A stretch of 64,000 nucleotides of DNA from Niabella insulamsoli (GTDB taxonomy: Bacteria > Bacteroidota > Bacteroidia > Chitinophagales > Chitinophagaceae). The notes beneath the pieces were generated by a model that was given only the letters and a program-made list of their open reading frames with translations, did not search any database and had not been told where the DNA came from. The stretch lies in assembly GCF_039652435.2 (NCBI RefSeq), contig NZ_CP190246.1, positions 868,001 through 932,000 of the forward strand. The letters run 5' to 3'. Of this stretch, positions 53,214-61,773 are shown in pieces (position 1 is the stretch's first letter; each line of letters starts with the position of its first letter). A program made the translations under genes and the position numbers.

Positions 53214-54254
53214 TTAAATCAATACCTGTTCAATGGCTTCGAAACCTTTTGCAGGCGCGGTTTTTTGCCAAAGTATGTTGTAAATGCTATTCGCGATGGG
53301 CATTTCTGCCTGGATGACTTTATTAATATTGTAAATACACTTTGCCGCGTTATAACCTTCCGCCACCATGTTTAGTTCAAGAGTAGCCGCCTGAACTGAG
53401 TAGCCTTTTCCGATCATGTTCCCGAAAGTCCGGTTGCGGCTGTAGAGCGAGTAACAAGTAACCAGCAGGTCGCCTAAATAGACGGAAGCCGCGTAGTTAG
53501 CGGTTTTTGCACCAGTTTGAGGCTCGGTTTCATGTTCTCCAACGGTGATATGCGCTGCTCCAAAAGCTTTAAGAAATGCCGCCATCTCATCGGCACAATT
53601 GGCAATATACACGCTTAAGAAATTATCTCCATAATCAAGTCCGTGAGCAATCCCAGCGCCTAAAGCATACACATTTTTTAATACCGCGGCATACTGCACC
53701 CCCAAGATATCATCGTTAACCACGGTATTGATGGCGGGCGACGTAAAATAATCTGCAATCTTTTTAGTGTAATCTATATCAACGCCTGAAAAAGTAAGAT
53801 AGGAAAGCTTTTCGGCTGCCACCTCTTCTGCATGGCAGGGGCCTAATACTGCAAAATATTGAGTGAGCGGCACTTTAAAAGTTTTAGCGAGGTAATCGTT
53901 CAACAACACATTTTCATCTGGCAAGATGCCTTTGATGGCTGAAAGAATTTTTTTGTTTTTGAGATCGCCGGGCTTGAGCACAGACAACACCTCTGTCGCA
54001 TAGGCAGAAGGCACTGCGATGACCAGCATATCGGAAGCGTCAACCACCTTGGTCAAATCCGAATGAACATTGATGTATTTAGTTTTAAGAACAGCCGCTG
54101 TCAGGTAGTGCGGATTGTGCGACCGCTTTTGAATAAAAGCCGCGGAGGCTTCATTCCTTACCCACCAGTTCATTTTGTTTCCGTTATCAGAAAGAATCTT
54201 TACCAGTGCTGTAGCCCAGCTGCCACTGCCTATCACACCAAATTTAATTGCCAT
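53214..54254 (-). CDS. gpsA: Glycerol-3-phosphate dehydrogenase [NAD(P)+]
   Basis: The 346-residue enzyme reduces dihydroxyacetone phosphate to glycerol 3-phosphate for phospholipid synthesis. The nucleotide-binding FGVIGSGSWATALVKIL (glycines at 9 and 11) opens the protein. Further motifs are VLGPCHAEEVA, the catalytic KNVYALGAGIAHGLDYGDN, and GDLLVTCYSLYSRNRTFG. Length is normal for the family. It lies 12 bases downstream of the SDR gene on the same strand, so they are co-transcribed. Confidence 0.96.
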   Translation of the reverse strand: MAIKFGVIGSGSWATALVKILSDNGNKMNWWVRNEASAAFIQKRSHNPHYLTAAVLKTKYINVHSDLTKVVDASDMLVIAVPSAYATEVLSVLKPGDLKNKKILSAIKGILPDENVLLNDYLAKTFKVPLTQYFAVLGPCHAEEVAAEKLSYLTFSGVDIDYTKKIADYFTSPAINTVVNDDILGVQYAAVLKNVYALGAGIAHGLDYGDNFLSVYIANCADEMAAFLKAFGAAHITVGEHETEPQTGAKTANYAASVYLGDLLVTCYSLYSRNRTFGNMIGKGYSVQAATLELNMVAEGYNAAKCIYNINKVIQAEMPIANSIYNILWQKTAPAKGFEAIEQVLI

Positions 54255-54266
54255 ACGCCGTCCTTT

Positions 54267-55025
54267 CTATTTTTTAAAACTGTAGAAACTGTTCGCCTGT
54301 TGCGTACAAGTAACTACCAGGTCATTAATACATACATGTGGTGGTAAACCAGCGCAATAATAAATAATATCAGCAATATCTTCTGCCACCAGTGGTTGTA
54401 GGCCTTCATAAACCTTTGCCGCTTTTGCGGCATCGCCCTTGAAACGAACGTTGGAGAATTCGGTTTCGGCTGCGCCGGGATGAATGGCTGTTACTTTGAT
54501 ATTGTATTTCAGCAATTCTATACGCATGGCTTCACTGAGTGCGCCTACAGCATGTTTGGTAGCGCAATACATATTTCCCTGAGCATAAACTTCTTTTCCG
54601 GATATAGAACCCAGGTTGAAAATATGGCCGCTTCCTGCTTCGATCATATACGGCAATACCGCCTTGGTGATATAGGCCAATCCCTTTAGGTTGGTATCCA
54701 CCATAGTGTCCCAATCGTCAATGCTCGCTTCTTCAAAATTATCCCTACCCACGGCAAGGCCGGCATTATTAATTAAAATATCAATTGGCTGCCATTCTTT
54801 GGGAAGCGCGTTGATTTGGGCGTTTACCGCATTTTTATCTCTTATGTCAAAATTAAGAGAAAGCACTCTGATGCCGTGCGCCTCGCGCAGCGCCTCAGAC
54901 AGTTCGTGTAACCGGTCGTTTCTGCGTCCGGTGACAATAAGATCGTAATGGTTGGCAGCAAATTTTTCTGCACACGCTTTTCCGAAGCCGGAAGTGGCGC
55001 CTGTTATTAGTACAATTTTGTTCAT
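54267..55025 (-). CDS. SDR family NADP-dependent oxidoreductase
   Basis: The 252-residue protein is a classical short-chain dehydrogenase: cofactor motif ITGATSGFGKACAEKFA, NNAGLAVG with the usual NNAG, catalytic Ser in LGSISGKEVYAQG, and Y-x3-K in MYCATKHAVGALSEAM. The R-R pattern after strand 2 (VTGRRNDRL) indicates NADP. It resembles YdfG-type 3-hydroxy acid / serine dehydrogenases. It overlaps neither neighbour: an alpha/beta hydrolase lies 23 bases upstream and gpsA 12 bases downstream. Substrate unknown. Confidence 0.92.
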   Translation of the reverse strand: MNKIVLITGATSGFGKACAEKFAANHYDLIVTGRRNDRLHELSEALREAHGIRVLSLNFDIRDKNAVNAQINALPKEWQPIDILINNAGLAVGRDNFEEASIDDWDTMVDTNLKGLAYITKAVLPYMIEAGSGHIFNLGSISGKEVYAQGNMYCATKHAVGALSEAMRIELLKYNIKVTAIHPGAAETEFSNVRFKGDAAKAAKVYEGLQPLVAEDIADIIYYCAGLPPHVCINDLVVTCTQQANSFYSFKK

Positions 55026-55048
55026 CGAGATAACATTAATATCAACGG

Positions 55049-55843
55049 TTAAAGATCGGATAAAAAATCTTCAATTATCCGGTTCGTCGCGGCGGGTTCT
55101 TCGATCATGCCCAAATGCCCCGATTGCTTTAAAATTTCAACGGTGGCAACGGCAGGCAGCGATGCCTGTTCGATCGTTTTGTCCAAGTCGATGATTTCAT
55201 CCTGCGCGCCGTAGACGAACAATACCGGCACTTTCGCATTCTTTAAAATTGCTGTTCGGTCGGGTCTTTTCATCATGGCTTCGTAATAATCAATAACGGC
55301 TTCTTTGGTCATTTCGGGCAGCTCATCCATAAACCGGTTATAAAGCGGCTGATTGTTTTCTTTTGAACTTTTGGCAAACATTTTGGGCGCCGTTGTTTCC
55401 AGGAAAGATGCTGCGCCATGTGATCTGGTAAACTCAATGCCTTTTTCGCGCGCCGCTTTCTTCTCATCGTTGTCAGCAATCGATGTGGAATGGAATAAGC
55501 CGAAGCCCGTTAGCCATTCAGGGTATTTTTCTGCGAAAGCTAAAGTGGCATATCCGCCCATGCTGTGGCCGATAAGCGCTACCTTTTCCACTTCTTCATT
55601 TTCAATGATAGCCTTTATGATTTCGGCGATGCCTTCCATGCTCTGATCGCTGGTTAGTTCCGACCCTCCAATGCCAGGCAAATCGGGGGCTATCACGAGG
55701 TATTGATTTTTCAAATGGGCCATTTGTTCTTCCCATATGGAGCTGTCTGCTCCAAAGCCATGTAGCAAGACGACAGCTTTCCCATCACCTGCGGTTTTGT
55801 AACTGATTATTTTACCTTCTATCGTGGTTGTTTTCTGCTCCAT
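55049..55843 (-). CDS. Alpha/beta hydrolase
   Basis: The 264-residue cytosolic protein has the alpha/beta hydrolase fold with the oxyanion region VVLLHGFGADSSIWEEQM, the nucleophile elbow VALIGHSMGGYATLAFAEKY, an acidic residue in VPVLFVYGAQDEIIDLD and a late His in LKQSGHLGMIEEPAATN. The pattern is that of small esterases or haloperoxidase-like enzymes. Substrate is unknown. It is the first gene of a likely unit with the SDR and gpsA. Confidence 0.9.
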   Translation of the reverse strand: MEQKTTTIEGKIISYKTAGDGKAVVLLHGFGADSSIWEEQMAHLKNQYLVIAPDLPGIGGSELTSDQSMEGIAEIIKAIIENEEVEKVALIGHSMGGYATLAFAEKYPEWLTGFGLFHSTSIADNDEKKAAREKGIEFTRSHGAASFLETTAPKMFAKSSKENNQPLYNRFMDELPEMTKEAVIDYYEAMMKRPDRTAILKNAKVPVLFVYGAQDEIIDLDKTIEQASLPAVATVEILKQSGHLGMIEEPAATNRIIEDFLSDL

Positions 55844-55909
55844 ATCTTATTTTTTAAACGCCGCCGCTTCCTAATCGTAATGATCTGGCGTAAAGGAAAA
55901 AAGTCAACA

Positions 55910-57496
55910 CTAAACCGAGGGGGCGCGTTTGTTTAAAAATTTCTTTACAATAGCCAACAACAATAATGCCGCAGCAAGCAGGGCCAGTAATTTGGAGATC
56001 CAGTCGCCGTGTTTGGTAAAAAAGGTAATGTCGGTGTAGGCGGGAATGGTTTGCTTCAGCGCGCCGTCAACATCCCAGGGCAGCTGTTGAATGATATTCC
56101 CAAAAGGATCGATAAAGCAACTGATACCAGTGTTTGCGCTTCGCGCTACCCATTTGCGACTTTCTATGGCGCGCAATCGGGCATAATTCATGTGTTGTTT
56201 GTGCCCCTGCGTATTGCCCCACCATCCGTCGTTGGTGATCACGCACACAAGATTGGAACCCTTTCTATTGAAGTCTGCGAGGTAATCCCCATAAATACTT
56301 TCGTAGCAAATCGCAGGAGTGACCTGGTAGGATTTATTGCTGGTGGTAAAAAGGTGGGCGGTGGTATCGCGGGCATACCCGCCGCCGGTGCCGCCAAATT
56401 TTTCAAAAACAGGCGCCATAAAATTTAAAAAGCCGGGTAACACTTCCACGCCGGGCACCAGTTTGGATTTGTGATATAGCTGCACATGGCTGCTGTCGAG
56501 CATCAGCGCGGTATTATACATTTCATAAAAACCTGACCCATCCTGAAAAGGTTTTGCATAGCGGCTAACCCTGTCGGTAAATTGCTGATAGCCTTCCAGC
56601 CCCGTAAGCAGGTTGATTTGTGAGTGATCGGCTAAGAACTGCCACAGTGGCCTTAACGCAAAATTATCTTTGATAGTTTTTTCGTTGGTTGGAAAAGGAA
56701 CCGCTGTCTCGGGCCATACAACCAGCGCGGTCTGCGCATCGATTTGTTTTTCAGATAAGGTGATCAGTTTTTGCAATTGAGCTTCCTGCGTGCCGGCATT
56801 GAATTTTTCACCGTAAGGGTCGATATTGGGTTGCACTACGACCACATTATATTTATTATGCAGCAGCGTCAGATCATTTTTAATCAATGAGGATAACAGA
56901 ATCGGAACAAACAGCAGTGCAATCCAGGCAATGGCGCTTATAAAATACCGCAAGGTTCTCCCTTCCGAGCGGTATAAATATAAAAGATGAAAAACTAAGA
57001 CATTACTTGCCAAAATCCATACTGTGCCGCCCGCAGCGCCGGTGTATTCATACCATTGCACCCAGTTGGGATGCGTTGCAAACACGTTGCCCAGGCTTAA
57101 CCAGGGCCAGCTTAAGTCCCAATTGTGATGAAGGTATTCGAAGGCTACCCAATAAAAAATGATTGAAGTGGAGCCTACAAAGCCTTTGATATGTTTTCGG
57201 GTAAAATAATATAAAAGCCATGGAATACACATGATCAGGCTATTGGCGAAAAAGGCGCTGACGCCGCCAATGGCGCTGGCTTTAGCTACCCACCAGGTTA
57301 CCAGCACATTCCAACCGACCATGTGAATGTAGGTGTAGCCGAAAAATCTTTTCCAGCTCGTTTCGTTTTCGGCCACGAAAAGCATGGGAAGCCAGCCGAC
57401 AAATATAAGCAGGGTAAGGGGAGAGGTAGGCCACGAAGCCCAAAGCAGTAGCGCTCCGCCCAATGAAAGCCATAAGTTGTTTCGTGTTGCTTGCAT
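55910..57496 (-). CDS. lnt: Apolipoprotein N-acyltransferase
   Basis: The 528-residue inner-membrane enzyme adds the third acyl chain to lipoproteins. About six N-terminal membrane segments (LWLSLGGALLLWASWPTSPL; FVGWLPMLFV; ILASNVLVFHLLYLY and others) precede a periplasmic carbon-nitrogen hydrolase domain. The catalytic triad can be read as Glu in VVWPETAVPFP, Lys in YHKSKLVPGVE and Cys in TPAICYESIYGDYL. A final membrane helix (LLALLAAALLLLAIVKKFL) anchors the C-terminus. The -7-like box TAGTTTTA ends four bases before the ATG. Confidence 0.95.
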   Translation of the reverse strand: MQATRNNLWLSLGGALLLWASWPTSPLTLLIFVGWLPMLFVAENETSWKRFFGYTYIHMVGWNVLVTWWVAKASAIGGVSAFFANSLIMCIPWLLYYFTRKHIKGFVGSTSIIFYWVAFEYLHHNWDLSWPWLSLGNVFATHPNWVQWYEYTGAAGGTVWILASNVLVFHLLYLYRSEGRTLRYFISAIAWIALLFVPILLSSLIKNDLTLLHNKYNVVVVQPNIDPYGEKFNAGTQEAQLQKLITLSEKQIDAQTALVVWPETAVPFPTNEKTIKDNFALRPLWQFLADHSQINLLTGLEGYQQFTDRVSRYAKPFQDGSGFYEMYNTALMLDSSHVQLYHKSKLVPGVEVLPGFLNFMAPVFEKFGGTGGGYARDTTAHLFTTSNKSYQVTPAICYESIYGDYLADFNRKGSNLVCVITNDGWWGNTQGHKQHMNYARLRAIESRKWVARSANTGISCFIDPFGNIIQQLPWDVDGALKQTIPAYTDITFFTKHGDWISKLLALLAAALLLLAIVKKFLNKRAPSV

Positions 57497-57500
57497 GGCG

Positions 57501-57508
57501 TAAAACTA
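57501..57508 (-). promoter_or_regulatory. -7-like box four bases before lnt ATG
   Basis: The minus strand reads TAGTTTTA, one mismatch to TAnnTTTG, with spacer CGCC to the ATG at 57496. A leaderless transcript is predicted. Confidence 0.4.
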
Positions 57509-57531
57509 TAGCAATTTGACCGAACGCAGAT

Positions 57532-57561
57532 TTTTTTAACGCAGTGGGTTTCGTTAAAAAA
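57532..57561. repeat. AT-rich inverted repeat between lnt and ABC exporter
   Basis: TTTTTTAACG / CGTTAAAAAA is a perfect 10-bp inverted repeat with a 10-base loop, 15 bases past the stop codon of the ABC gene. The T-run is in the 5' arm, so it is not a regular terminator on either strand, but it may stabilise mRNA 3' ends. Confidence 0.45.
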
Positions 57562-57576
57562 TGCAGTCTTGAAATC

Positions 57577-59382
57577 TTATGCCATGGCTGTTTCCGCTTT
57601 TCTTCTTTCTCCAATTTGCTGCCGCCACATGGCATAGTAAAGCCCTTTTTTCCCAATAAGATCTTCGTGGCTTCCGGTTTCTGCCACGAGGCCGCGTTCA
57701 AGGACATAAATTCTGTCAGCGTGCATAATGGTACTCAGTCGGTGAGCGATTAACACGGTAATCTGGCTGCCTTTAGAAGACACTTCGCGTATGGTTTGCG
57801 TGATCTGATCTTCGGTGATGGAGTCCAGTGCAGAAGTTGCTTCGTCAAATATAAGCAGGTGGGGGTTGCGGAGCAGTGCGCGCGCAATCGCAATGCGTTG
57901 TTTTTCGCCGCCGCTCAATTTGAGGCCGCCTTCGCCCAGGACGGTATTAATGCCGTTTTCGGCCCTCTGCAACAGGCTTGTGCAGCTTGCTTTTTCCAAA
58001 GCCACTTGTAATGCTTCTTCGGTAGCAGTGGGGTTCACAAATAAAAGGTTCTCTTTAATCGTTCCCGCAAATAGCTGCGTGTCCTGTGTCACAAAGCCAA
58101 TCTGCCTGCGCAGTTCATCAAAATCAATATCTTCCCCTTCAATGCCATCGTATAATATTTTTCCTTCTTTGGGCCGATATAACCCCACGAGTAGCTTTAC
58201 CAGGGTGCTTTTTCCTGATCCGCTCGGGCCAACAAATGCGATGGTTTCACCTTTTTTTACATCAAACGAAATGCCTTCCAATGCTTTAAACTGCGCCGTT
58301 TGATGTTGATAAGAGACATGCTGAAACTCCAGTTCTTCGAGCACGCCGAAAGATTTGGGGTGTAAGGGTTTAGGCTCGACCTTTTTTAGCATCAGGTTAT
58401 GGAAATTTTGTAAAGAAGCTTCGGCTTCGCGATAGGAAAGAATAACATTGCCGATCTCCTGCATGGGGCCAAACAAAAAGAAACCGTAAAATGAAAGCGA
58501 GAGGTATTGCCCGGGCGTTATTTCATCCTTAAAAATTAACCAAAGCAGCGTAAACGCAATGACTTGTTGCAGGAAGTTGACCAGGGTGCCCTGAACGAAA
58601 CTTAAAGAACGTACGTTTTTTACTTTCTTTAATTCCAGTTTAAGAATTTTAAACGTATTGTTATTCAGCCGTGTCACTTCCTGTCCGGTTAATCCAAGGC
58701 TTTTCACAATTTCAATATTGCGCAGGCTTTCCGTTGTGGTACCGGCAAGCGCGGTGGTTTCACGAATAATATTTTTCTGAATAAATTTTATTTTTTTACT
58801 CAGCAGGCTGGTCACGAGTGCGATAAAAAGAATACCCAAAGCATACACCGGCATGATGCTCCAATGCAATTGGAAGGCATAAACGGAAACAAATACGATG
58901 CTCACGATGATCACAAAAAACACGTTCACGAAACTGCTGATGAATTTTTCTGTATCGGTGCGCACTTTGGTGAGGATGGACAGGGTTTCGCCGCTGCGCT
59001 GGTCTTCAAAATCCTGGTAGGGCAGGCGCATCGAATGTTTCAGCCCGTCCGTAAAAATGGTAGCGCCAAATTTTTGTATAACTACATTTACAAAATAGTC
59101 TTGAAACGCTTTGGCAATGCGGCTTACCATGGCGGTTCCAATCAAAAGCATCAGATAATAAAATAGCCCGTGATATTGCTCTGTTCCAAAAAGGTATTGG
59201 TTTTCCGAACGGGGTTTTGTTTGCGCCTCATCAAAATAATGAGGATGGTTGGCAAACAAGTCGAGCAGGCGCCCGCTGATCATGGGGGCAAATAAAGAAA
59301 AAATCTGATTAACGGCCGCTAAAAAAAGTGCAAAAAGCACCAGCCATTTATAGGGCTTGAGATAATGGAGTAGAATTTTCAA
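57577..59382 (-). CDS. ABC exporter, fused permease and ATPase
   Basis: The 601-residue half-transporter starts at a TTG (59382; MKILLHYLKPYKWLVLFALF). Six membrane helices of the exporter type make up residues about 15-310. The ATPase domain carries Walker A GPSGSGKSTLVKLLVG, Q-loop GFVTQDTQLFAGTIKENLLF, signature LSGGEKQRIAIARALL, Walker B LLIFDEATSALD and H-loop IAHRLST. It would dimerise and export a lipid, drug or peptide (MsbA/LmrA-like). The substrate is not predictable. It is followed leftward by lnt after an 80-base gap. Confidence 0.93.
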   Translation of the reverse strand: MKILLHYLKPYKWLVLFALFLAAVNQIFSLFAPMISGRLLDLFANHPHYFDEAQTKPRSENQYLFGTEQYHGLFYYLMLLIGTAMVSRIAKAFQDYFVNVVIQKFGATIFTDGLKHSMRLPYQDFEDQRSGETLSILTKVRTDTEKFISSFVNVFFVIIVSIVFVSVYAFQLHWSIMPVYALGILFIALVTSLLSKKIKFIQKNIIRETTALAGTTTESLRNIEIVKSLGLTGQEVTRLNNNTFKILKLELKKVKNVRSLSFVQGTLVNFLQQVIAFTLLWLIFKDEITPGQYLSLSFYGFFLFGPMQEIGNVILSYREAEASLQNFHNLMLKKVEPKPLHPKSFGVLEELEFQHVSYQHQTAQFKALEGISFDVKKGETIAFVGPSGSGKSTLVKLLVGLYRPKEGKILYDGIEGEDIDFDELRRQIGFVTQDTQLFAGTIKENLLFVNPTATEEALQVALEKASCTSLLQRAENGINTVLGEGGLKLSGGEKQRIAIARALLRNPHLLIFDEATSALDSITEDQITQTIREVSSKGSQITVLIAHRLSTIMHADRIYVLERGLVAETGSHEDLIGKKGLYYAMWRQQIGERRKAETAMA

Positions 59383-59603
59383 AATTGTAACAGTTATTAT
59401 AAAGAAGAAAAGCCGGCTCAGTTAATTGGGATGCTATTTGCACTGTTGTACAAGTGTGCGACGCAAGACCGATGCCACCTATTCTGATGTTGAAACACAA
59501 AAATATACTACAAACCAACTCGAAGATTGTTTAAATGGGTATAGTATTGATTAACCCGCCCAAAGTTTTCAGCAGACAACCTAATTTTTACAGTTGAACT
59601 GGG
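59383..59603. other. Non-coding region with paired inverted repeats
   Basis: No open frame here is convincing. The region between the ABC exporter and the toxin remnant includes a stretch at about 59440-59520 that reads like a decayed element, and two overlapping inverted-repeat pairs in a-b-a'-b' order (ATTAACCC and GCCCAAAG at 59550-59565; GGGTTAAT and CTTTGGGC at 59601-59619). The right-hand members overlap the end of the toxin gene. Confidence 0.4.
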
Positions 59604-59898
59604 TTAATAATCTTTGGGCTCCATGCTGGTATGGCGTACCCTTAGAATAATAATCTCTTTATCGGTTACGTGATAGGCAATGCGGTAGTGATAGATTTCA
59701 TAAGCTCTAAAACTGCCGTCGTTTTGCTTTCTGTATTTGTCTAAAGCATGTATTTTTGGGTTGCGGGATAAGTTTTTTGTCGATGCTAATATGTGGGCTT
59801 ACTTTTTCAGCATTTTGGTAGGAGTTTTGGAGTATATATCTATAAATTTTTTCGAGTTGTTTCTGCGCGGTTAGCGGCCATTTTACAACCCTTTCCAT
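59604..59898 (-). pseudogene. ParE/RelE family toxin, frameshifted
   Basis: The frame from ATG 59898 begins as a ParE/RelE-type toxin (VVKWPLTAQKQLEKIYRYIL; NSYQNAEKV) but stops early at 59707. The typical C-terminus lies in another frame: LSRNPKIHALDKYRKQNDGS, FRAYEIYHYRIAYHV and ILRVRHTSMEPKDY, ending at 59604. Restoring one AT dinucleotide at about 59787-59793 (CATATTAGC to CATATATTAGC) gives a continuous 98-residue protein of normal length. As read, the toxin (a ribosome-dependent RNase or gyrase poison in other members) is inactive. The start overlaps the antitoxin gene by 16 bases, as in many type II toxin-antitoxin pairs. Confidence 0.78.
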
Positions 59899-60122
59899 GA
59901 ATTTGTTATTTTTTCCATTTCATCCTGGGAAACAAAATTGCCTGTGTCAGATTCGCGTAGTGCCTCATCGATTTCTGTATTGTATTCCTCAATCGTAACC
60001 CGATCTGTGTTGCTTATTCTGTTTTTAAGAAAAGCCTGTAGCATTTGTACGACCGACTTTTTTTCCGAGTCGTTTAACAACGAAAAATATTGAAACATTT
60101 GCTGATCTATTACATTTGCCAT
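59883..60122 (-). CDS. Antitoxin of ParE/RelE-type pair
   Basis: The 79-residue product from ATG 60122 (MANVIDQQMFQYFSLLNDSE) has a helical N-terminal half, a likely dimerisation or DNA-binding part, and a charged C-terminal tail (ALRESDTGNFVSQDEMEKIT) of the kind that wraps around the toxin. The family name is not recognised with certainty. The perfect -7 box TAAATTTG (60138-60145) supports this start rather than the longer frame from 60140. It is intact although its toxin partner is frameshifted. Confidence 0.75.
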   Translation of the reverse strand: MANVIDQQMFQYFSLLNDSEKKSVVQMLQAFLKNRISNTDRVTIEEYNTEIDEALRESDTGNFVSQDEMEKITNSWKGL

Positions 60123-60137
60123 AATATCGCCTTTTAG

Positions 60138-60145
60138 CAAATTTA
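60138..60145 (-). promoter_or_regulatory. -7 promoter box of toxin-antitoxin pair
   Basis: The minus strand reads TAAATTTG, a full TAnnTTTG match, 15 bases before the antitoxin ATG at 60122. Confidence 0.55.
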
Positions 60146-60160
60146 GCTTTTTATTTTAAA

Positions 60161-61708
60161 TCATCCTGCCCAGCCTTCCCTGTCCAGGCTTCTGTATTGG
60201 ATGGCTTCGGCGAGGTATTCAGGCTTGATAGTTTCCGAGCCCTCGAGGTCGGCGATCGTTCGCGAAACTTTTAAAATGCGGTCGTAAGCCCTGGCGGAAA
60301 GATTCAGCTTTGTCATGGCCGACTTTAAAAGCATCTGGCCCACATTGTCGATCGTGCAAATTTCCTTCAGCATTTTACTGCTCATTTGCGCATTGGCATA
60401 AATACCCTCCTGATCTTTAAACCGGGCTGCCTGCAAGGCCCTAGCGTTGATGACTTTTTCCCGGATCATTTCCGAGTTTTGCTCCTTTTTTATGGCCGAT
60501 AATTCACTAAAGGGAACCGGCGTTACCTCAACGTGCAGATCAATGCGGTCTAACAGCGGGCCAGAAACCTTATTCAGGTATTTTTGAACGGCGCCGGGCG
60601 GACAGGTGCATTCTTTATCGGGATGGTTATAAAAGCCGCAGGGGCAGGGATTCATAGAAGCAATTAGCATAAAGTTCGCCGGAAAATCGAGCGCAATCCT
60701 GGCCCGGGAAATCGTTACTTTTCTTTCTTCCATCGGTTGACGCATCACTTCGAGCACGGTTCTCTTAAACTCGGGCAATTCGTCTAAAAACAAAACCCCG
60801 TTATGCGCCAGTGATATTTCGCCGGGTTGCGGAACGCCGCCGCCGCCGACCAATGCGGCATCCGAAATTGTATGGTGGGGAGAGCGGAAAGGCCGTTTGG
60901 AAATAAGCGTAGCATTTTCAGGCAATTTCCCTGCGACCGAATGTATTTTAGTAGTTTCCAGCGCTTCCTGTAGACTCAGCGGCGGCAGAATAGTCGGCAG
61001 CCGTTTGGCCAGCATGGTTTTACCGGCGCCGGGAGGCCCGATCAGAATGGCGTTGTGGCCGCCCGCTGCAGCGATTTCGAGCGCCCGTTTTATATTTTCC
61101 TGGCCTTTTACATCTGCAAAATCAATTTCAAAATCGTACTGCGCATTAAAAAATTCATCACGCGTATTTACCAATATCGGAGCTAAGCCGGTTTCTTCCT
61201 GCTCAAAAAAATCAATCACCTGTTTGATATGGTCAACGCCATACACTTTTAAATTATTTACCATGCCGCCTTCCCTGGCGTTCGCCTCCGGGACGACGAG
61301 TCCCTTAAAACCCTGTTTCCTGGCTTGTATAGCAATGGGAAGCGCCCCTTTAATGGGGCGTATGGTTCCGTCCAGGCTCAACTCGCCCATGATTACATAC
61401 TGGCTGATCGCTTCCACATTTTTGATTTGTTCCGAGGCGGCCAGAATGCCGATCGCAATAGGCAGGTCAAATGCGGTTCCGCTTTTTTTAATGTCGGCGG
61501 GGGCCAGGTTGACAACCACTTTCGTACGCGGCATTTCAAAACCATTGGTTTTAAATGTGCTTTCTACTCTTTGTAAACTCTCTTTAACGGCGTTGTCCGG
61601 AAGCCCGACGATCGATGGATCTTTTGCAGTCGTCATCCAGTTCACTTCGATGGTAATAGGTATAGCTTCAACGCCATAAACGGCGCTGCCGTTGATCTTC
61701 ACTAACAT
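60161..61708 (-). CDS. comM: YifB/ComM family Mg chelatase-like AAA ATPase
   Basis: The 515-residue protein has the ComM layout: an N-terminal Lon-protease-like (ChlI) domain (NLAPADIKKSGTAFDLPIAI; MGELSLDGTIRPIKGALPIA), a central AAA+ core with Walker A GPPGAGKT (224-231), Walker B GVLFLDELPEF and sensor segment IASMNPCPCGFYNHPDKECT, and a C-terminal Mg-chelatase domain ending YRSLDREGWAG. In naturally competent bacteria ComM is a branch-migration helicase for incoming DNA; in others its role is unclear. The -7-like TATCTTCA ends four bases before the ATG. Confidence 0.94.
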   Translation of the reverse strand: MLVKINGSAVYGVEAIPITIEVNWMTTAKDPSIVGLPDNAVKESLQRVESTFKTNGFEMPRTKVVVNLAPADIKKSGTAFDLPIAIGILAASEQIKNVEAISQYVIMGELSLDGTIRPIKGALPIAIQARKQGFKGLVVPEANAREGGMVNNLKVYGVDHIKQVIDFFEQEETGLAPILVNTRDEFFNAQYDFEIDFADVKGQENIKRALEIAAAGGHNAILIGPPGAGKTMLAKRLPTILPPLSLQEALETTKIHSVAGKLPENATLISKRPFRSPHHTISDAALVGGGGVPQPGEISLAHNGVLFLDELPEFKRTVLEVMRQPMEERKVTISRARIALDFPANFMLIASMNPCPCGFYNHPDKECTCPPGAVQKYLNKVSGPLLDRIDLHVEVTPVPFSELSAIKKEQNSEMIREKVINARALQAARFKDQEGIYANAQMSSKMLKEICTIDNVGQMLLKSAMTKLNLSARAYDRILKVSRTIADLEGSETIKPEYLAEAIQYRSLDREGWAG

Positions 61709-61773
61709 AAGTTGAAGATATTATATTTTATAATGATCTGGAAAAATTAGGCTGTCTTATATAATGTTGCGGA

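Noticed and set aside
60897..61679. 260-codon plus-strand frame opposite comM
   Set aside because: It is a shadow of the comM coding strand: Ser/Pro/Ala-rich translation with no domain, fully inside a certain gene.
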